64,000 nt of DNA, from positions 6,448,001 to 6,512,000 of the forward strand of contig NZ_CP015163.1 of NCBI RefSeq assembly GCF_003312875.1, read 5' to 3'. Position 1 is the stretch's first letter; every line of letters begins with the position of its first letter. The position numbers were made by a program, and so were the translations under genes. This stretch comes from Amycolatopsis albispora. Its GTDB lineage: Bacteria > Actinomycetota > Actinomycetes > Mycobacteriales > Pseudonocardiaceae. Positions 1 through 9,389 of this stretch are shown here, piece after piece. Below the pieces are notes generated by a model. That model made no database searches, was not told the DNA's origin, and saw only the letters and a list, made by a program, of their open reading frames with translations.

Positions 1-1063
1 AGTTGGCGTTCGCGGAGCCCCAGTTCGCGGCCCATCCGGCGATCTCCGGGGTGTAGGGCCGGAGAAAACTCAACGCGGGAGTGAGGTCCCCGACTAGTGA
101 GTTGGCGCCCGGCAGTACCCCATGAGCGCTGTCCAGCAACCCCGGGGTGTAGCGAAGCAGATCCCGCGCCACCGCCAGTGTTGGCCGCAGTTCCGCGACG
201 AGCGGGCGCAGGTCAGCCAGCACCGGCCTCAGGTTCCGGGCCACCGACGGCAACTTGTCGGTAGCGGGTTTCAGATCCTCGAGCAGCGGAACCGCCTTGT
301 CCGCGACGGAAGGGACCCGGTCCAGTGTCGTCTTCGCCGTGTCCAACGTGCCCGGAAGTTTGTCCAACGCCTCCGCCACCGCGTGCTTTTGCTGTGCGGT
401 GAGACGGGTCGTGGTCGAAACCTGCTCGATGATATTGCGGATGGCCTGCTCGCGGTTGACGAGCGTGGACACGATGCCATCCAGTTGGGTGATCAGTTGC
501 TTGATCGCCGGACCGTCACTGCCGACCGCCCGCAGAACCTCACCCAGGGCCTCCAGCGCCGGCCCCGCCGACCGCAACGTGTCACGGAGGTCCTCTTCGT
601 TGCCGTCCACGGACTTGTCAAGCCGCCGGATCAGGGAGGACAGGTGCTCTCGCGTGGGCTCATCCAGTGCCGCGAGGACCTGGTCGACCTCCATCGGCGT
701 AGGCATTTCCCCTCGAATCATTCCTCCGTCCGGGATGACGGCGTTCCCGGCGGGCCCGTCCGCGACGGCGACGATACGTTCACCCAGCGCCGCCTTCCAC
801 TCGATGGTCACGACCGCACCGTCGTGCAGCGGAGCGTGGTCGTTGTTCATCGCCAACGTGACCCGGGCCTTGCCGTCCTGCACCGCGATGTTCTCTACCC
901 TGCCCGCCTCGAAACCCTTGACGTGAACTGAGCCGCCTTCGACGACGTTGGTGGCTGATGCGAGCACGACGTCGACTCGATAACCGTCGTCCCTCCCCAG
1001 CACGAAGCCAGCAACTCCGAGAACGACGACGGCGACGACGCCGAAAGCCAAGATGCGTCGCAT
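1..1063 (-). CDS. MCE family (MlaD-domain) substrate-binding protein, 3' end beyond window
   Basis: The frame opens with ATG at 1063 (MRRILAFGVV) and stays open to the left edge, giving about 354 visible residues. An N-terminal hydrophobic anchor (residues 4-25) is followed by an MCE domain with typical phrases such as VEGGSVHVKGFEAGRVENI. A long helical region follows, rich in repeated leucine spacing (for example LDKLPGTLDTAKTTLDRVPS), as in the barrel-forming helices of MCE proteins. MCE proteins bind lipids or sterols outside the membrane and feed a YrbE/ATPase importer. The start lies 4 bases after the stop of the ATPase gene, so the two are co-transcribed. It is probably the first MCE subunit of the operon. 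The carboxyl end cannot be judged. Confidence 0.88.
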   Translation of the reverse strand, partial: MRRILAFGVVAVVVLGVAGFVLGRDDGYRVDVVLASATNVVEGGSVHVKGFEAGRVENIAVQDGKARVTLAMNNDHAPLHDGAVVTIEWKAALGERIVAVADGPAGNAVIPDGGMIRGEMPTPMEVDQVLAALDEPTREHLSSLIRRLDKSVDGNEEDLRDTLRSAGPALEALGEVLRAVGSDGPAIKQLITQLDGIVSTLVNREQAIRNIIEQVSTTTRLTAQQKHAVAEALDKLPGTLDTAKTTLDRVPSVADKAVPLLEDLKPATDKLPSVARNLRPVLADLRPLVAELRPTLAVARDLLRYTPGLLDSAHGVLPGANSLVGDLTPALSFLRPYTPEIAGWAANWGSANAN

Positions 1064-1067
1064 CGAG

Positions 1068-1928
1068 TCAGTCCATTCCCAACGGTCCAGCGGAATCTCC
1101 GGAGAGAAACTGCCGGACAAACGGGTCCTCGGACGCGAATGCCTCCTCGGCCTCGCCGTAATGCACCACCTGTCCCTGCCAGATCAGGCCAACATAGTCA
1201 CTGACCTTCCGCGCGGTCCTAATGTCATGCGTGACGAGAAGGTAGGTCCCCTTGTGCTCGTTGTGCATTTTGAGGATGAGGTCGTTGAGCAGGCTGGTAC
1301 GCACCGGATCGAGACCGGAATCCGGTTCGTCGAACAGCACGACCTCGGGATCCAGCACGAGCGCCCTCGCGAATCCGGCCCGCTTGCGCATCCCACCCGA
1401 AACCTCACTGGGTAGTTTCGCCATTGCCTTCTCCAGCCCGACCTCCTGGAGCCGACTCACCACAATTTCCTCGATATCCGACTCGTCGAGATCGGTGTGC
1501 TTACGCAGCGGGAAGGCGGTGTTGTCATAAATATTCATCGATCCGAAAAGTGCACCGTCCTGAAACAGGACGCCAAACTTCTTGCGCAGGTCGTAGCGTT
1601 CCTTCTCGCTGATTTGCCAGATGTTCTTGCCGAACACGACGATCTCTCCGTCATCCGGCTCCAGCAGTCCTACGAGGTGCTTCAAAAGTACGCTTTTGCC
1701 GGTCCCTGAAGGTCCCAGGACGGTCGTGATCGCGTCATCGACGAAGTCGATGCTCATTCCGTTCATCACCCGGAAGCTGCCGAACGACTTGACGACATTC
1801 CGCACTTCCATCGAGTGCCGCAGCTGTCCGTTGCCGTCTCGACGCACCTGATCGCCGGCAGGCAGGTTCCCCGCATGGGGAAGTTGCGTCGTCGGCTCTG
1901 TCGCCGTCGAGGGTGACACAAAGGACAT
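1068..1928 (-). CDS. MCE transporter ATP-binding protein (Mkl/MceG/MlaF type)
   Basis: An ABC ATPase of 286 residues that powers the YrbE/MCE lipid importer. Walker A reads GPSGTGKSVL, the signature is SGGMRKR, and Walker B is VVLFDEPDSGLD followed by the switch histidine in LLVTHDI. The GMRKR signature is typical of the MlaF/Mkl branch. I chose ATG 1928 because AAGGAG lies 6 bases upstream; an in-frame TTG at 1934 overlaps that site. The gene sits between the second YrbE permease and the MCE subunit. In mycobacteria the equivalent ATPase is usually unlinked to mce operons, while here it is inside. Confidence 0.93.
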   Translation of the reverse strand: MSFVSPSTATEPTTQLPHAGNLPAGDQVRRDGNGQLRHSMEVRNVVKSFGSFRVMNGMSIDFVDDAITTVLGPSGTGKSVLLKHLVGLLEPDDGEIVVFGKNIWQISEKERYDLRKKFGVLFQDGALFGSMNIYDNTAFPLRKHTDLDESDIEEIVVSRLQEVGLEKAMAKLPSEVSGGMRKRAGFARALVLDPEVVLFDEPDSGLDPVRTSLLNDLILKMHNEHKGTYLLVTHDIRTARKVSDYVGLIWQGQVVHYGEAEEAFASEDPFVRQFLSGDSAGPLGMD

Positions 1929-1964
1929 CGTCAACTCCTTGCCGTAGAGGGACCTGGCTCAAGA

Positions 1965-2879
1965 TCAGTTCGCGATCGGCGCGTTGGGACTGAGGCCCCA
2001 GAACAGTTGGGTGCCCAGCACTCCGATCACATGCACCAGCACCATGTTCAGCATCATGGACTTCGCCGTACTTCGGCCCACACCGACGGACCCGCCACTG
2101 GCCGTGTAGCCGTAGTAGCATCCCACGAACACGACGGCTGTTCCCATCGCCATCACTTTGACAAGGGAATACAGCAGATCGGCGGGATTTTGATAGAGCC
2201 AGAAAATGAAGCTGTATCCGCCTTCGGACACCCCGCCCAGCATCTTCACCGTCGTGAGATACTCACCGATGTACATGATGCCGAGTCCGACGATGTAGAG
2301 AAACGGAAGCGCGAGCCACGCCGCGACCACCCTGGCTCCGACCAGGTAACTGCGCGATTTCACGCCCATGACTTCCATCGCATCGATCTCGTCCGAGATA
2401 CGCATGGACCCGATTTCGGCTACAAGGCCGCATCCGACCTTCGCGGAGATGATGTATCCCCACATGTAGGGCGCCATCTCGCGGATGCCACACCAGGCGT
2501 TGAAAATACCAGAGTATAACGGCGCGCCGATTTGTTTCAGCGTGTAGTTGCCCTCCAAGCCGCACTCGTATCCCATGACGAACTGCATCATCCAGATGAT
2601 CAATCCGCTTGACAGGATGAGCACGCCACATTGGTGGAACACCTCGGTCGGGTAATGACGCAAGTCAGGTAACGCGCGAACCACCTGCCAGGAGAACCGC
2701 GCGATGTCACCACCGGTCGTCACCGCCTCCTTGATGGACTTGACGATACTGCCCGGGGAGACGATGACATCGGCCGGCTTCGGAGGACGGGCTCGTGAAC
2801 GGCCAGCCTGCGTGCCGGTCTCTGTCGGTCGTGGCATTCCGCTACTCACAGGGTCCACCGCCTCATCACTTGAAGACAA
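1965..2879 (-). CDS. YrbE/MlaE-type permease, second of pair (YrbEB-like)
   Basis: Integral membrane permease of about 300 residues, MlaE superfamily. A soluble N-terminus is followed by about six hydrophobic segments and the family motif EIDAMEVMGV near the middle, which contacts the ATPase. It overlaps the end of the upstream YrbE gene, so translation is coupled. The start is uncertain: a TTG at 2879, a GTG a few codons inside and ATG 2837 are all in frame. It pairs with the neighbouring YrbE protein to form the membrane channel for lipid import. Confidence 0.9.
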   Translation of the reverse strand: MSSSDEAVDPVSSGMPRPTETGTQAGRSRARPPKPADVIVSPGSIVKSIKEAVTTGGDIARFSWQVVRALPDLRHYPTEVFHQCGVLILSSGLIIWMMQFVMGYECGLEGNYTLKQIGAPLYSGIFNAWCGIREMAPYMWGYIISAKVGCGLVAEIGSMRISDEIDAMEVMGVKSRSYLVGARVVAAWLALPFLYIVGLGIMYIGEYLTTVKMLGGVSEGGYSFIFWLYQNPADLLYSLVKVMAMGTAVVFVGCYYGYTASGGSVGVGRSTAKSMMLNMVLVHVIGVLGTQLFWGLSPNAPIAN

Positions 2880-3729
2880 TCATGTCCGGGTTCACACCGA
2901 GGATGATCGCGGTGAACACGGCATTGACGATCCAGATGGTCGCGAATGCGATGACGACCGCCTGGTTCACCGCCTTGCCGACACCGATGGGGCCGCTCCC
3001 CGGGTTCATCCCCTTGTAGCAGCAGACGACGCCTATGATCATGCCGAACAGCGACGTCTTGACCACGCTCGCCCAGATATCGGTCGTTGTCGCATTGTCG
3101 AAAAAGCTCGCCACGAAGGCGCTCGGATTCGCCTCGAGAATAGGGACGGCCGCGATGTATCCACCGACGACGCCGAATACCAACGCCACGATGTCCATCA
3201 ATCCCGTGATGAGCGTCAGCGCGACAACTCGAGGCACCACAAGCGTCCGGATCGGATCGACGCCGAGCACTTCCATGGCGTCGATCTCTTCCCGAATACG
3301 GCGCGCACCGAGGTCGGCGGTGATGGCGGTGCCCATGACTCCGGCGATGATCATCGCGTTGATCCACGGCGCGAACTCGCGCACGCTCGCCATGATGAAG
3401 AACGAACCCAGACGCTCGGGAATGCCGAACAGATAGAAGATGTTGCCACCTTGGAGGCCAGGTGCGCCAAGTCCGAATGCGATCGTGGAAATGATCATCG
3501 GAATTGAGCACAACCTCAGCGTGAGGAACATCTGGTCCCGGACCTCGCCCCAGTAGCCCATCGGGTGGCGAATCGCCGAGTACAGAACGACACCGAGTAG
3601 CCGCACCATCTCGCCGGCCTGCTCGAACGGCTTCGCTACCGACGAACCCAGACCACCAAGTGTGCGCGTTTTGGCTTCGGGCTCGCGCGACGGCCGCCGC
3701 GATGACACCGAGATGTCGGTGGAAGTCAA
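2866..3729 (-). CDS. YrbE/MlaE-type permease, first of pair (YrbEA-like)
   Basis: A 287-residue MlaE-family permease with a soluble N-terminal 60 residues, then hydrophobic segments (MIISTIAFGLGAPGL, LITGLMDIVALVFGVVGGYI) and the conserved EIDAMEVLGVDP loop. It is the promoter-proximal gene of the visible mce operon, whose order is YrbE, YrbE, ATPase, MCE. Its stop lies inside the next YrbE gene. About 140 bases separate its start from the small membrane protein gene upstream, which may hold the operon promoter. Confidence 0.9.
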   Translation of the reverse strand: MTSTDISVSSRRPSREPEAKTRTLGGLGSSVAKPFEQAGEMVRLLGVVLYSAIRHPMGYWGEVRDQMFLTLRLCSIPMIISTIAFGLGAPGLQGGNIFYLFGIPERLGSFFIMASVREFAPWINAMIIAGVMGTAITADLGARRIREEIDAMEVLGVDPIRTLVVPRVVALTLITGLMDIVALVFGVVGGYIAAVPILEANPSAFVASFFDNATTTDIWASVVKTSLFGMIIGVVCCYKGMNPGSGPIGVGKAVNQAVVIAFATIWIVNAVFTAIILGVNPDMIVFK

Positions 3730-3870
3730 AGCCGCTCCTATGATTCAGACGTGTGCCGATGCTGACGACTTGGGCAGCAGACATGGCCGGAGCTGCCCGG
3801 CGGCGGGGGGCTTGCCAGGCCGTCAACCCGTACAGGATCGACGAACGCGAGGCTCACATGAGGTAGCCGA

Positions 3871-4308
3871 CTACCTTCGGCTGCCCTGCAGAAAGCCGAC
3901 GGCAGCTCCGGTGATCAGCGAGGCCGCCACCGTCAGAGCGATCTGCGCCGGATCACCGCCGGCGGGGCCGAGCAACACCAGCGGCAACATCAGTAAATAG
4001 CTGCTCATCGCGGCCACCGCGCCGTGCACGATGGGAATGCGCGCCCTGCCGACGCGGCGCGCCGCCACCACGAAAGCAACCAATGCCACGAGTGGAAGCC
4101 ACAGCTGAGACAATGCTGGAGTCCAAGCGGCGACGAGCGGATGCGCAAGACTTCCCAGCAGCAGGACGGTGAATCCCGTAGACGCGCCACGTACCGCGAG
4201 CGGCATGTCGATGACGTCCCCAGGCGCTCGCTGCCCGGCTCCTCCTTGACCGGAGCCGCTTCGGCGGGTCCGCTCCGCATGCTGGCGGCGAACCGACGTC
4301 ACACCCAT
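3871..4308 (-). CDS. Small integral membrane protein, function unknown
   Basis: A 145-residue protein starting at ATG 4308. About 45 polar, Arg-rich residues are followed by four hydrophobic segments (FTVLLLGSLAHPLVAAW, LWLPLVALVAFVVAA, AAMSSYLLMLPLVLLG, IALTVAASLITGAAVGFL). I recognise no family. The same frame is open for about 140 codons upstream, but that stretch is Arg/Cys/Pro-rich and looks non-coding. It lies immediately upstream of the mce operon on the same strand and could be its first gene or a separate unit. Confidence 0.6.
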   Translation of the reverse strand: MGVTSVRRQHAERTRRSGSGQGGAGQRAPGDVIDMPLAVRGASTGFTVLLLGSLAHPLVAAWTPALSQLWLPLVALVAFVVAARRVGRARIPIVHGAVAAMSSYLLMLPLVLLGPAGGDPAQIALTVAASLITGAAVGFLQGSRR

Positions 4309-4540
4309 GTGATCAAACCTCTCTGTCGCGCGGCGCTGCGCAGTTCCCGTTCGACGCCGCAGGCACGACCCGAACGCGGTGAGAGTATGCCGTGGATCAC
4401 ACGGCACGTGTGGGCCAACACTGGTCCGAACGGGCCAACGAACGAAACGGAGAGCCCGCCTGGGGTGCCAGACCAAAGGCCCCGTCACTGGCCTGGGGAC
4501 TGTTCCAAAATCTTGTTGCTCGCACGTATCGCGAACCGCC

Positions 4541-5953
4541 TCAACTGAGTCGCCGCAGCGCCGAGCGTGCGGCGTTATAGCCGCACATCCCGTGCACGCC
4601 GCCACCCGGCGGGGTCGCCGCCGAGCAGATGTACACGCCGGGTATCCCGGTGTAGTAAGGATCGAGCGCCACTGTGGGACGAAAGGCGACCTGCAGCGGT
4701 GTGTTCTCACCGGTGATGATGTCGCCACCGACGTAGTTGGCGTTGTAGGTCGGCCACGCGGTCGTGGCCGTCACCGACCGGCCGACGATCCGGTCGCCCA
4801 GGCCTGGTGCGAACCGTTCGATCTGAGCGAGGATCGACTCGGTCGCGTCGCCCGAATAGCCGTGCGGTACGTGCGCGTACGCCCAGACCGGATGCACGTC
4901 CCCGGCCGATCTGGTTGGATCGGCGAGGTATTGCTGCCCCACGAGCACGAACGGGCGGACCGGCATCCGCCCGCGGCCGACGTCGCTCTCGGCGTCGGCC
5001 ATCTCCTCGAAAGACCCTCCGACGTGGACGGTCCCAGCCCGGCGGCAGTCCGGGTTCGCCCATGGGATCCCCCCCTCGACCGCAAGATCGATCTTGAACG
5101 CCCCGGGCCCGTGGCGGTACCGCTCGTAGGCCCGCCGCACTCGTGCGGGCAGCTGGTCGCCCGCGACCTCGACGACGCCCCTCGGCGCCAGGTCGAGGAG
5201 AACGGCATCCGCTCGCGGCAACTCGGCCAGGGAGGCCACGCGCACCCCAGTCTCGATCTTGCCACCGAGGTCCGTTAGCAGCATCGCCATGGCATCGGTA
5301 ATCACTCGTGAGCCGCCCTCGGCGACCGGCCAGCCGAACCGGTGCCCTGCCGCGATCAGCATCAACCCGATCGCCGACGTAGTCGGCCTGCCGAGCGGGT
5401 GGAAACCGTGTGCCGCGACCCCGCCGAACAGCGCCCTGGCCTCGGCACCGTCCCAGCGGCCAGCGGTCCAAGCCGCGGGCAGCAGTGCGCGCGTCCCGAA
5501 CCGGGCGAGCCGAATCGGGTGCCGGGGCACATGGACAACCGGGCGCATGACGTCCTCGACCAGCTCGTCGAACCCTTCGGCCAGCGGGCCGAACAGCCGC
5601 CGCCACGCCCCGCCGTCGGTGCCGAGGCGCGCCGCCGTGTCGTCCAACGACCGCAGCAACACTCCGGCACGGCCACCATCCAGTGGGTGCGCTACCTCGA
5701 TCTCCGGCCACCTCCAAGCGACGCCGTACCGGTCGAGGCTGAGTCCGCGCAGAAACGGCGACCCCAGCCCCATGGGATGGAATGCGGAGCAGTGGTCGTG
5801 CAGCACGCCGGGCACCGTCAGCTCGCTCGTGCGAGTGCCGCCGCCAATCCGGTCCGCGGCCTCCAGCACGGTCACGTCGATGCCCTCACCAGCCAGGGCG
5901 AGCGCGGCGGCCAGACCGTTCGGGCCGGCCCCCACCACGATCGCCTCGGTCAT
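4541..5953 (-). CDS. FAD-dependent oxidoreductase of the phytoene dehydrogenase (CrtI-like) superfamily
   Basis: A 470-residue flavoprotein. The N-terminus holds a dinucleotide-binding motif, VVGAGPNGLAAALALAGEG, then a conserved glutamate and GGGTRTSEL as in CrtI/amine-oxidase-like enzymes. The C-terminus has a second FAD-contact region (YICSAATPPGGGVHGMCGYN). The start is ATG 5953, overlapping the stop of the DUF3556 gene as ATGA, so the two are translationally coupled. A longer in-frame extension upstream has no homology-like content. The substrate is unknown; context with an acyl-CoA ligase and mce genes suggests lipid or isoprenoid metabolism. Confidence 0.87.
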   Translation of the reverse strand: MTEAIVVGAGPNGLAAALALAGEGIDVTVLEAADRIGGGTRTSELTVPGVLHDHCSAFHPMGLGSPFLRGLSLDRYGVAWRWPEIEVAHPLDGGRAGVLLRSLDDTAARLGTDGGAWRRLFGPLAEGFDELVEDVMRPVVHVPRHPIRLARFGTRALLPAAWTAGRWDGAEARALFGGVAAHGFHPLGRPTTSAIGLMLIAAGHRFGWPVAEGGSRVITDAMAMLLTDLGGKIETGVRVASLAELPRADAVLLDLAPRGVVEVAGDQLPARVRRAYERYRHGPGAFKIDLAVEGGIPWANPDCRRAGTVHVGGSFEEMADAESDVGRGRMPVRPFVLVGQQYLADPTRSAGDVHPVWAYAHVPHGYSGDATESILAQIERFAPGLGDRIVGRSVTATTAWPTYNANYVGGDIITGENTPLQVAFRPTVALDPYYTGIPGVYICSAATPPGGGVHGMCGYNAARSALRRLS

Positions 5954-7740
5954 ACCGCCCTCGGATCTTGGCGTGCCGCCTGGCTTGCGGGCGGGTTCGA
6001 TCCCGCATTCGCGGCCGCGCGCGACCATGTGATGTGCGCTGGGATGTCACAGTCCCAGGGCTGGCGGGCCAGCATATCGGAGACGGCGACATAGCCGCGC
6101 TCGAACTCACCGATAGCCGCGTCGACAAGTCGGTAGCGCTGCCGCTGCCGCTGGATCGGCTGCGCGTCCAGGACAACGACGCGCACCTCGCCCTCCTCGA
6201 AGTGGCATCGCTCCTGCAGCGCGGCGACCAGCTGCTCGTTGTGCAGATGCCCATCGCCGAAGTTCCAGCCCAGGATCGGCCCCGCGATGAACTCCCCGTC
6301 GATCACAACGTAGCCCGTCTCGTGCTCAGGTCCTGCCGCCCGCGGGATCAACCCAAACAGAGCCCTGCCGTGCGTGTGCATGGCACGGAACGTATAGCCC
6401 TTGTGTGCGAGCAGGTCGGCCACTCGCTCGCCGTAGAGCTTTACGAGTTGCCTCCGCGGGAGCGTCGCGGCCTTCTTGACGTGCGTGTCCAGCTTCGCCA
6501 CCGCGCTCGGCTTGAGCAACCACATCGAGGTGTCCCAGTTGCCCGCGTAGTAGCGCATTCCGATCAGGAAGGAGATCTTGTTCGGAAAAAGGTTACCGAG
6601 GACGACCCCGGCCGCCAGCGCGCATATCACCAGCGCCACCGGAAGTGGGTTGCTGATGTCGGCGAGCCCGTATTGCGCCTTGTCCACGAACAGGAACGCG
6701 ATTCCGAACATCATGTATACGTTCCACTCGAGTGGCACACCCATCGGAATGCTGGTGAGGATAAGCAGGTGGAACGCGACCATGATCGCGGCTGCAACCA
6801 GCGTGACCGTACCGCCGTCGGAGACGAACAGGACGAGCGGCACCAGGTACTCGACTGCGGTACCGAAGTGCGCGAGGAATCGGCTGACGGCACCGGGTCG
6901 GAGGTCTTCCGGGTATCCCCGGTGCAGCCTGCGCTTGATCGCCTTACTGCGCACCAACGGCGTGTTGCTCAGCATCACAGCGACGACGTTTGGGAAGTGC
7001 CGGTTGAGCTTGGACGTCGCCGCACCCCACCAGATCGCGACCAGCACGAGCTTCGCGGCCACGATCATGTCGATCCCAGGCAGCAGGAACACGACGACGG
7101 CGGACAAGTAAACCTCGGACCGCGCCGCGAGGAAGATCATCTTGTCCCGCAACCCGAGCAGCGGCAGCAGCACCAGCAGCGGCACAAACCGGCTCGGCTC
7201 GATCATTCCGACCTGCGCATCGAGCCCGCCCGCGGAGCGATTCGCCGGGGCCAACAGGATCCAGAGCGTGGCGGCCAGCACTACGGCATAGAGCAACACG
7301 TCGACAACCGAACGCCGGGACCCGCTGGTGAACGGGACCTTGCCCGGCCACGGCGGCATCCGGATCGTGCCCGGTCGCAACCAGTGCAGAAACGCGCCGA
7401 GCGGTGGCAGGAATCGCAAGGTCAGCGGCCCGAACCCGCAGCCGAAGCCGAGCACTTCGAACAGGAGTGTCCACACGACGACCTTCTGGAACACCACGGG
7501 CTCGTCCCACCAGTCCGGGAAGTCCCAAAAGGCCCCAATGCCCGGAGTGAGCGAGGCGAAGAACAACCCGCCCGCGATGTAGCCGATTATCTTCGCGATA
7601 TACAGCAGATACACGCCGTCTGGTGCACCGAACCCCGCGACCCCCCAATGCTGCACCATCGGCTTAATCCGCTCGGCGCGGGTCTTCGTGCGCCACTCGC
7701 CGTAGTCGACGTCAGGCAGGACTGGATTGATGAATCCCAT
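5950..7740 (-). CDS. DUF3556 family multi-pass membrane protein
   Basis: A 596-residue protein resembling the actinobacterial DUF3556 family, opening MGFINPVLPDVDYGEW. It has many hydrophobic segments between residues 50 and 400 (for example LFASLTPGIGAFW, LLYAVVLAATLWILL, YLVPLVLFVSDGG) and a soluble C-terminal 180 residues. AGGAGG lies 6 bases before ATG 7740. It follows the acyl-CoA ligase by 17 bases and overlaps the flavoprotein gene, so the three form one operon. Members occur in mycobacteria and relatives; no biochemical role is established to my knowledge. Confidence 0.82.
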   Translation of the reverse strand: MGFINPVLPDVDYGEWRTKTRAERIKPMVQHWGVAGFGAPDGVYLLYIAKIIGYIAGGLFFASLTPGIGAFWDFPDWWDEPVVFQKVVVWTLLFEVLGFGCGFGPLTLRFLPPLGAFLHWLRPGTIRMPPWPGKVPFTSGSRRSVVDVLLYAVVLAATLWILLAPANRSAGGLDAQVGMIEPSRFVPLLVLLPLLGLRDKMIFLAARSEVYLSAVVVFLLPGIDMIVAAKLVLVAIWWGAATSKLNRHFPNVVAVMLSNTPLVRSKAIKRRLHRGYPEDLRPGAVSRFLAHFGTAVEYLVPLVLFVSDGGTVTLVAAAIMVAFHLLILTSIPMGVPLEWNVYMMFGIAFLFVDKAQYGLADISNPLPVALVICALAAGVVLGNLFPNKISFLIGMRYYAGNWDTSMWLLKPSAVAKLDTHVKKAATLPRRQLVKLYGERVADLLAHKGYTFRAMHTHGRALFGLIPRAAGPEHETGYVVIDGEFIAGPILGWNFGDGHLHNEQLVAALQERCHFEEGEVRVVVLDAQPIQRQRQRYRLVDAAIGEFERGYVAVSDMLARQPWDCDIPAHITWSRAAANAGSNPPASQAARQDPRAV

Positions 7741-7757
7741 GTCGGTCCTCCTCGCGG

Positions 7758-9224
7758 TCAGGCGGGCCGGCTGGCCATGGCAGCGAGCCGCTCGCGCAGT
7801 TGCGGTTTGTCGATCTTGCCGACCGGGTTCTTGGGCAAGGCGTCGATCAGATGAATCTCGGTGGGCAGCTTGTACTTGGACAGCCCGGCACGGCAGTGTT
7901 CGTGCAGCTCGGCTACGTCGACCGTCGCGTTCGGACGGGTAGCGACGAAAGCTGTCGGCACCTCGCCGAGCACCGGGTGTGGAGTTCCCACGACGGCGGC
8001 CTCCAGGACCTGGGTGTGCCCGTAGAGGACGGACTCGATCTCTTTGGGGTAGATGTTCTCGCCACCGCGGATGATCATGTCCTTGATGCGGTCGACGAGC
8101 ACGAGGTACCCGTCCTCGTCGAAGCGGCCCACGTCCCCGGTGTGCAGCCAGCCGTCCACAATAGCCTTCGAGGTGTCATCCGGTCGGTTGACGTAGCCAC
8201 GCATGACGTTGGGTCCGCGAACCACGACCTCGCCCGTCTCCCCCTTGGGGAGGACGTTCCCGGAGCGGTCCATGATCGCGACATCCTGGCCCTCAATAGG
8301 AAGTCCAACGGTTCCAGGCTTGCGGATACCGCCGACCGGGTTGATGGTCGATGCACATGTGCCCTCGGACAGGCCGTAACCCTCGACGACTGGGATGCCG
8401 AATCGGTTCTCGAACCGCTCGATGAGCGCCGCGGGCATCGGCGCGGCACCGCACACCGCCAGCCGCATCGAAGACAGGTCTGGTCGCTCCTCCTCCGGCC
8501 GTGCCAACAGCATCGCGTAGATCGCCGGGACCGCAGAGAAGTACGTCGGCCGGACCCGTTCCACCCGGCTGAAGAAGGTCTCCGGGTCGAACCGCCCCGC
8601 GATGGTCGACCGGCCGTCTACCAGCAACGGGGACAGAATGCTCACGACGATCCCGTTAACGTGGAACAGCGGTAGGATCAGTAGGCTGTGGTCGTCCTCC
8701 GAAAGCTCGACGGCCTTGATCGCCATGTCGCACATCGCCTGTAGATTGGCGTGGTCGAGCATGACACCTTTCGGCTTACCGGTAGTTCCGCTCGTGTAGA
8801 TCAGCAGCGCGAGCGCCTCGCTCTCCTGCCTCACGGGTGGCTCGTCCCGGGGTTCCGCGGCGGCACACAGCTCGCGTGCGCCGATCGTGTCGACTCGCAT
8901 CCCTGGGATGTCACTGATCAGCAACTTCGCTCCAGAGTCAGCGAGCTGGTACTCCGCCTCGGTGAGCGTCAGGTTCGGATTGATCGGCGTCACGGTGGCT
9001 CCGAGCCGCCATGCGGAAAACAATGCGATGACGAACTCGACCCGGTTCGGGAGCATGGCGGCAACGACGTCACCGGCAGCGACGCCACGCCCGCGCAGGA
9101 GCGCGGCGGCTGCCCGCACGTGCGCCAGGAACTGCGAATTGTTCAGCGAGAGGTCATCGTCGGACACACACAGGGCCTCGGGCGACCGCGCTGCGCGCGA
9201 GTCGGGCAGCACCGCAAGATGCAT
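7758..9224 (-). CDS. AMP-forming acyl-CoA synthetase / acid-CoA ligase
   Basis: A 488-residue member of the ANL adenylate-forming superfamily, which activates a carboxylic acid with ATP and transfers it to CoA. Core motifs are visible: P-loop YTSGTTGKPKGVMLDH, A5 GYGLSEGT, A7 HTGDVGRFDEDGY, hinge VDRIKDMIIRGGENIYP, and the C-terminal catalytic lysine in PKNPVGKIDKPQLR. GAGGAG lies 4 bases before ATG 9224. It is the first gene of a three-gene operon with the DUF3556 protein and the flavoprotein. A 14-bp palindrome lies just upstream. The acyl substrate cannot be read from sequence. Confidence 0.92.
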   Translation of the reverse strand: MHLAVLPDSRAARSPEALCVSDDDLSLNNSQFLAHVRAAAALLRGRGVAAGDVVAAMLPNRVEFVIALFSAWRLGATVTPINPNLTLTEAEYQLADSGAKLLISDIPGMRVDTIGARELCAAAEPRDEPPVRQESEALALLIYTSGTTGKPKGVMLDHANLQAMCDMAIKAVELSEDDHSLLILPLFHVNGIVVSILSPLLVDGRSTIAGRFDPETFFSRVERVRPTYFSAVPAIYAMLLARPEEERPDLSSMRLAVCGAAPMPAALIERFENRFGIPVVEGYGLSEGTCASTINPVGGIRKPGTVGLPIEGQDVAIMDRSGNVLPKGETGEVVVRGPNVMRGYVNRPDDTSKAIVDGWLHTGDVGRFDEDGYLVLVDRIKDMIIRGGENIYPKEIESVLYGHTQVLEAAVVGTPHPVLGEVPTAFVATRPNATVDVAELHEHCRAGLSKYKLPTEIHLIDALPKNPVGKIDKPQLRERLAAMASRPA

Positions 9225-9236
9225 TTCGCTCCTCAG

Positions 9237-9250
9237 TCACAACGTTGTGA
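9237..9250. promoter_or_regulatory. 14-bp perfect palindrome, candidate operator
   Basis: TCACAACGTTGTGA is a perfect palindrome whose edge lies 12 bases before the start codon of the acyl-CoA ligase gene. Its position fits a repressor site overlapping the transcription start or leader. The binding protein is unknown; the PucR regulator encoded next door is one candidate. Confidence 0.4.
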
Positions 9251-9389
9251 TCCTGTAGAGGGCAACCGTAGAAGCGTTTCCCCTGGCCGCACATGGGCAC
9301 GGCATACGAATCTTCCCAGGACGTTCGTGCGGACCGCACGAACGCGACGAGGCGGGCCGCCCGGCGGCCACCGGACGAGTGGCGGCTTG

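Noticed and set aside
4309..4728. Extension of the small membrane protein to 285 residues
   Set aside because: The upstream part is Arg/Cys-rich without hydrophobic pattern and looks non-coding.
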